Made by a program: the position numbers and the translations under genes. Source: Streptomyces asoensis (GTDB lineage: Bacteria; Actinomycetota; Actinomycetes; Streptomycetales; Streptomycetaceae). Taken from it: a stretch of DNA of 64,000 bases. Of this stretch, positions 61,739 to 64,000 are shown in pieces. The notes beneath the pieces were generated by a model that made no database searches, had not been told where the DNA came from, and saw nothing but the letters and a program-made list of their open reading frames with translations. Location: the NCBI RefSeq assembly GCF_013085465.1, contig NZ_CP049838.1, positions 6,758,001-6,822,000 on the forward strand, read 5' to 3'. The stretch's first letter is position 1. Each line of letters opens with the position of its first letter.

Positions 61739-62713
61739 GTGGCAGGGCGGCGCGGACCGGGACTGGTCGGCAGGGCGGTCACGGCGCTCCTGGTGGCGGC
61801 ATCGCTGTCGGTGGTCTGCGTGGGGGAAGTGCCTCGGCCGCCCGCGTGCGCACTCGCCCGCGGCGAGCTGACCGTGGACGACCTGCCCGCCGGCTCGTCC
61901 GTGCTCGACTGCCTCGCCGTCGGCCGGGTGGTCACCCACGAGGGCGCCGGAGTGGCGGTGCCCGAACCCGGCACGACGGTCAGCGTCGAAGCGCTCACGG
62001 TGGACGGCTCGGCGCACGGATTCACCCTGACGGTCGCAGCCGACGGAGCGGTCTCCTACACCTACGAGGCGGCCCACGCGGAAGCCGTAGCCAGGGCCCG
62101 CACCGACGCCCCCGCCCCCTGCACCGACAGCGCCTACTCCACCGCGGGCCGCAAGGAGTACGACACGTACGAGTGGTTCATCGGTGACGGCCCCCTGCCG
62201 GGCCGGCTGTCCCTCGCCGAGGGCCGACGGGCCTTCGAGGACGCCATCGCCACCATCACCACCAGCCGTAACGACTGCGGCTACGACGACACGGTCACGG
62301 CGAAGGCCAGGTTCCTGTCGACCACCGGCAACGAGGCCGGCATCGACCGTGCGGCCCGCTGCACCCGCCGGGACGGTCTGAGCGTGTGGGACGCGGGGGA
62401 CATCGGCGGCGAGGCCGTCGCGACGACCTGCTCCTGGAGCCGGCCGGTGCCCGACGGCCCCGAGGAACTGCTCGAGGCCGACGTCCGCTTCAACACCCAT
62501 GACTTCCCGTTCACGAACCGCCCGTCCGGCGGCTGCACGCACGCGTACGACGTCCGCAGCGTGGCCACGCACGAGGCCGGGCACGTCTTCGGCCTCGGTC
62601 ACTCCGGCGTCGGACACGAGAACCTCACCATGTACGCGAACTCCTTCGCCTGCTCCACGGACGCCCGCACGCTCGGCAAGGGCGACATCCTCGGCCTGCG
62701 CAGCCTCTACTGA
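61739..62713 (+). CDS. Secreted matrixin-like zinc metalloprotease
   Basis: 324 residues. Signal peptide (about 1-38; RAVTALLVAASLSVVCVG), then a domain without clear assignment, and a C-terminal zincin catalytic site HEAGHVFGLGH (from residue 278) with a Met-turn candidate in ENLTMYANSF. The extended HExxHxxGxxH motif places it with metzincins of M10 type. Several Cys residues (for example NDCGYDD, AARCTRRD, FACSTDA) suggest disulfides, as expected outside the cell. GTG 61739 has AAGGGGA upstream. No typical cysteine-switch propeptide is seen. Confidence 0.82.
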   Translation: MAGRRGPGLVGRAVTALLVAASLSVVCVGEVPRPPACALARGELTVDDLPAGSSVLDCLAVGRVVTHEGAGVAVPEPGTTVSVEALTVDGSAHGFTLTVAADGAVSYTYEAAHAEAVARARTDAPAPCTDSAYSTAGRKEYDTYEWFIGDGPLPGRLSLAEGRRAFEDAIATITTSRNDCGYDDTVTAKARFLSTTGNEAGIDRAARCTRRDGLSVWDAGDIGGEAVATTCSWSRPVPDGPEELLEADVRFNTHDFPFTNRPSGGCTHAYDVRSVATHEAGHVFGLGHSGVGHENLTMYANSFACSTDARTLGKGDILGLRSLY

Positions 62714-63693
62714 GCGCCGCCCGACACCAGCGCCATCCCCAGCGGCGTCCGCTCGTACAGCACCTGGTGGCCGTAGCGCCGGGACACCAGCAGCCCGGCG
62801 TCGCGCAGCACCGTCAGGTGCGCGGAGACCGAGGACGGGGCGAGGCCGAGCCGGTGGGCGAGGGCGGAGGTGGTCGCCGGATCGTCGAGCGCGCCGAGCA
62901 CGCGGGCCCGGCCCCGGCCCAGCAGCCGGACGAGCGCCTCGGGGGAGTGGGCGGTGGTGTCGGTCCACAGCCCGCCGATGCCCCGCGCCGGGTACACCAG
63001 CGTCGGCTGCCAGGGAGGGTCGAAGCCGCTCACGACGTCCGGCCACGAGAACACGCTCGGCATCAACACCAGCCCCGCCCCTCCCAGGTGCCGCTCGTGC
63101 TCACCGTTCGAGGCGACGGTCAGCGTCCCGGCCCGCCAGCCGCACCGTCGGTTGATCTCCGGCAGCAGCCCGCCCAGGCCCACTTCGGCCAGTCGTCGGG
63201 AGTGGAAGACGACATCAGCCTCCAGCAGGGCGCGCAGCCGGGGCCAGTCCGGTGCGAGCAGGGTGTGCCAGATCTCCTCCAGCACGCCGGACAGCTCCCG
63301 GATCATCCGCTCCGGATCCGCCAGCCAGGCCCGCCCCCGTGGCGAGTCCAGCGCGCCGGGGGTGTCCGCGAGTGAGCGGGCGGTGTCCGCGAGGGCGGCT
63401 TCCGGGTCGGCGGCCCGGACCGCGGCGAGCTCCTCCTCGAACCCTGCCGCGGGCCCGACCGGCGGCGGGCACAGCCAGTCGGGTGAGTGCCCCCGGCGCG
63501 GCATCAGCAACCACAGCCCGGTCAGGTCGAGCGCCTCGGCGACCGTACGGATCCGGCGCAGCCAGGGCGCGTGGTAGCCGTGCCGGTCGGGCCGCTTGAG
63601 GGTGCGCGCGACCTCCTGCGTCTCCCACAGCGGGGACACGGCGAAGCGGCAGCGCAGGAAGTCGTCCTCCCCGAAATGCAGGTATGACGGCAC
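62707..63693 (-). CDS. ArsR-type winged-helix regulator with N-terminal DUF5937 domain
   Basis: 328 residues. A large N-terminal domain of unknown ligand (SYLHFGEDDFLRCRFAVSPL, LPEINRRCGWRAG) and a C-terminal ArsR-like winged helix (LGALDDPATTSALAHRLGLA, SSVSAHLTVLRDAGLLVSRR, GHQVLYERTPLG). GTG 63693 has GAGGTGAGG upstream; the longer frame runs into the divergent promoter. It diverges from an MFS gene 73 bp away, a standard repressor-exporter layout. Its end overlaps the metalloprotease stop region by 7 bp. Confidence 0.88.
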   Translation of the reverse strand: MPSYLHFGEDDFLRCRFAVSPLWETQEVARTLKRPDRHGYHAPWLRRIRTVAEALDLTGLWLLMPRRGHSPDWLCPPPVGPAAGFEEELAAVRAADPEAALADTARSLADTPGALDSPRGRAWLADPERMIRELSGVLEEIWHTLLAPDWPRLRALLEADVVFHSRRLAEVGLGGLLPEINRRCGWRAGTLTVASNGEHERHLGGAGLVLMPSVFSWPDVVSGFDPPWQPTLVYPARGIGGLWTDTTAHSPEALVRLLGRGRARVLGALDDPATTSALAHRLGLAPSSVSAHLTVLRDAGLLVSRRYGHQVLYERTPLGMALVSGGAQ

Positions 63694-63711
63694 GACCTCA
63701 CCTCTCGAACA

Positions 63712-63727
63712 TTCGGCGGTGACCGAA
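63712..63727. promoter_or_regulatory. Candidate operator in the ArsR-MFS intergenic region
   Basis: TTCGG and CCGAA form an inverted repeat with a 6-bp centre in the 73-bp divergent gap, so one bound dimer could control both genes. Its length and spacing fit a winged-helix dimer; no experimental site is known to me. Confidence 0.45.
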
Positions 63728-63766
63728 ACACTAGGGCCTGCGCACTCCTCCGAGCACGCTGCCGCC

Positions 63767-64000
63767 ATGTCAGAAGTCACGACGCCCTCGACCCCCGCGA
63801 CACCGGCGAACCAGGCGAACCCGGCGACCGGGACACCACCCGCCGGCTACCTCCGCGTCTTCGCCGTCCGTGAGTTCCGGGCCGTCTTCGCCGCCCACCT
63901 GCTGTCCATGCTCGGCGTGATCGTCGCCGAGGTCGCGCTGTCCGTCCTCGTCTACGACCTGACCGGCTCCCCGCTGATGAGCGCCCTGGCCTGGGCCCTC
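63767..64000 (+). CDS. MFS transporter, N-terminal part (runs off window)
   Basis: 78 codons are visible, with no stop. After a Pro/Thr/Ala-rich cytoplasmic stretch it reads GYLRVFAVREFRAVFAAHLL and then the first membrane helix (LSMLGVIVAEVALSVLVYDL) followed by TGSPLMSALAWAL. This is the usual N-terminus of actinobacterial MFS exporters (FRxxFxA before helix 1, TGSPLxSAL before helix 2). Divergent from the ArsR-type regulator, which probably represses it. Confidence 0.8.
   Translation, partial: MSEVTTPSTPATPANQANPATGTPPAGYLRVFAVREFRAVFAAHLLSMLGVIVAEVALSVLVYDLTGSPLMSALAWAL

Overview
The window is chromosomal DNA of a Streptomyces or a very close relative. The evidence is very high GC with strong third-position G/C bias, many GTG and TTG starts, and Streptomyces-specific genes (filP, scy, an absC-type MarR regulator, nucS). 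The gene order, recalled from memory and not searched, matches the conserved core of the S. coelicolor chromosome from lysA-hom-thrC-thrB-rho through the atp operon to filP-scy.

Layout. 1-810: end of an IS5-type insertion sequence with a split transposase. 1032-1103: tRNA-Arg(CCG). 1273-8433: orphan receiver protein, a catalytically degenerate ArgS relative (nrtL), lysA, hom, thrC and thrB (lysine and threonine synthesis). 8839-14113: rho, a secreted trypsin-fold protease with a VCBS/FG-GAP repeat tail, and an LCP cell-wall ligase. 14263-20770: rpmE, prfA, prmC, an 18-codon micro-ORF, a TsaC/Sua5 protein, a phosphatase-fold protein lacking its nucleophile, a serine hydroxymethyltransferase and a WecA-like sugar-phosphate transferase. 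21075-28835: complete F1Fo ATP synthase operon atpIBEFHAGDC. 28972-38851: DUF2550 protein, chitinase with a textbook repeat-type operator, a NarL-type two-component pair, cobalamin adenosyltransferase, the decayed tail of a 3-hydroxyacyl-CoA dehydrogenase gene, a STAS protein, a membrane-anchored STAND-like protein and nucS. 39173-50557: small conserved proteins, an LLM oxidoreductase, a MITE-like repeat, two tandem ABC exporter pairs, and the polar-growth cytoskeleton genes filP and scy. 50790-53606: methylmalonyl-CoA epimerase, acetyl-CoA acetyltransferase and meaB. 53926-64000: MFS exporter with a possible leader peptide, PepSY protein divergent from an OmpR-type two-component pair, absC-like regulator, three tandem AIM24 paralogues, two small conserved proteins, a secreted matrixin-like protease, an ArsR-type regulator and the start of a divergent MFS exporter.

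How the genes work together. Most of the window is housekeeping: amino acid synthesis, translation termination, ATP synthesis and polar growth. The cobalamin adenosyltransferase, epimerase and meaB all serve the methylmalonyl-CoA mutase pathway, although the mutase itself is not here.

No wholly new multi-gene system is evident. The observations most worth following are: a helically phased CTGAAG array between the PepSY gene and its two-component system; the coupled micro-ORF between prmC and tsaC; a MITE that supplies a stop codon beside a perfect 37-nt palindrome inside a coding region; a STAND-like protein with an Arg in place of the Walker A Lys, next to a STAS protein with Ala at the phosphosite; the Cys-to-Ser phosphatase-fold protein; and the MFS leader peptide. 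Several genes also look leaderless, with a -10 box ending 6 nt before the start codon.
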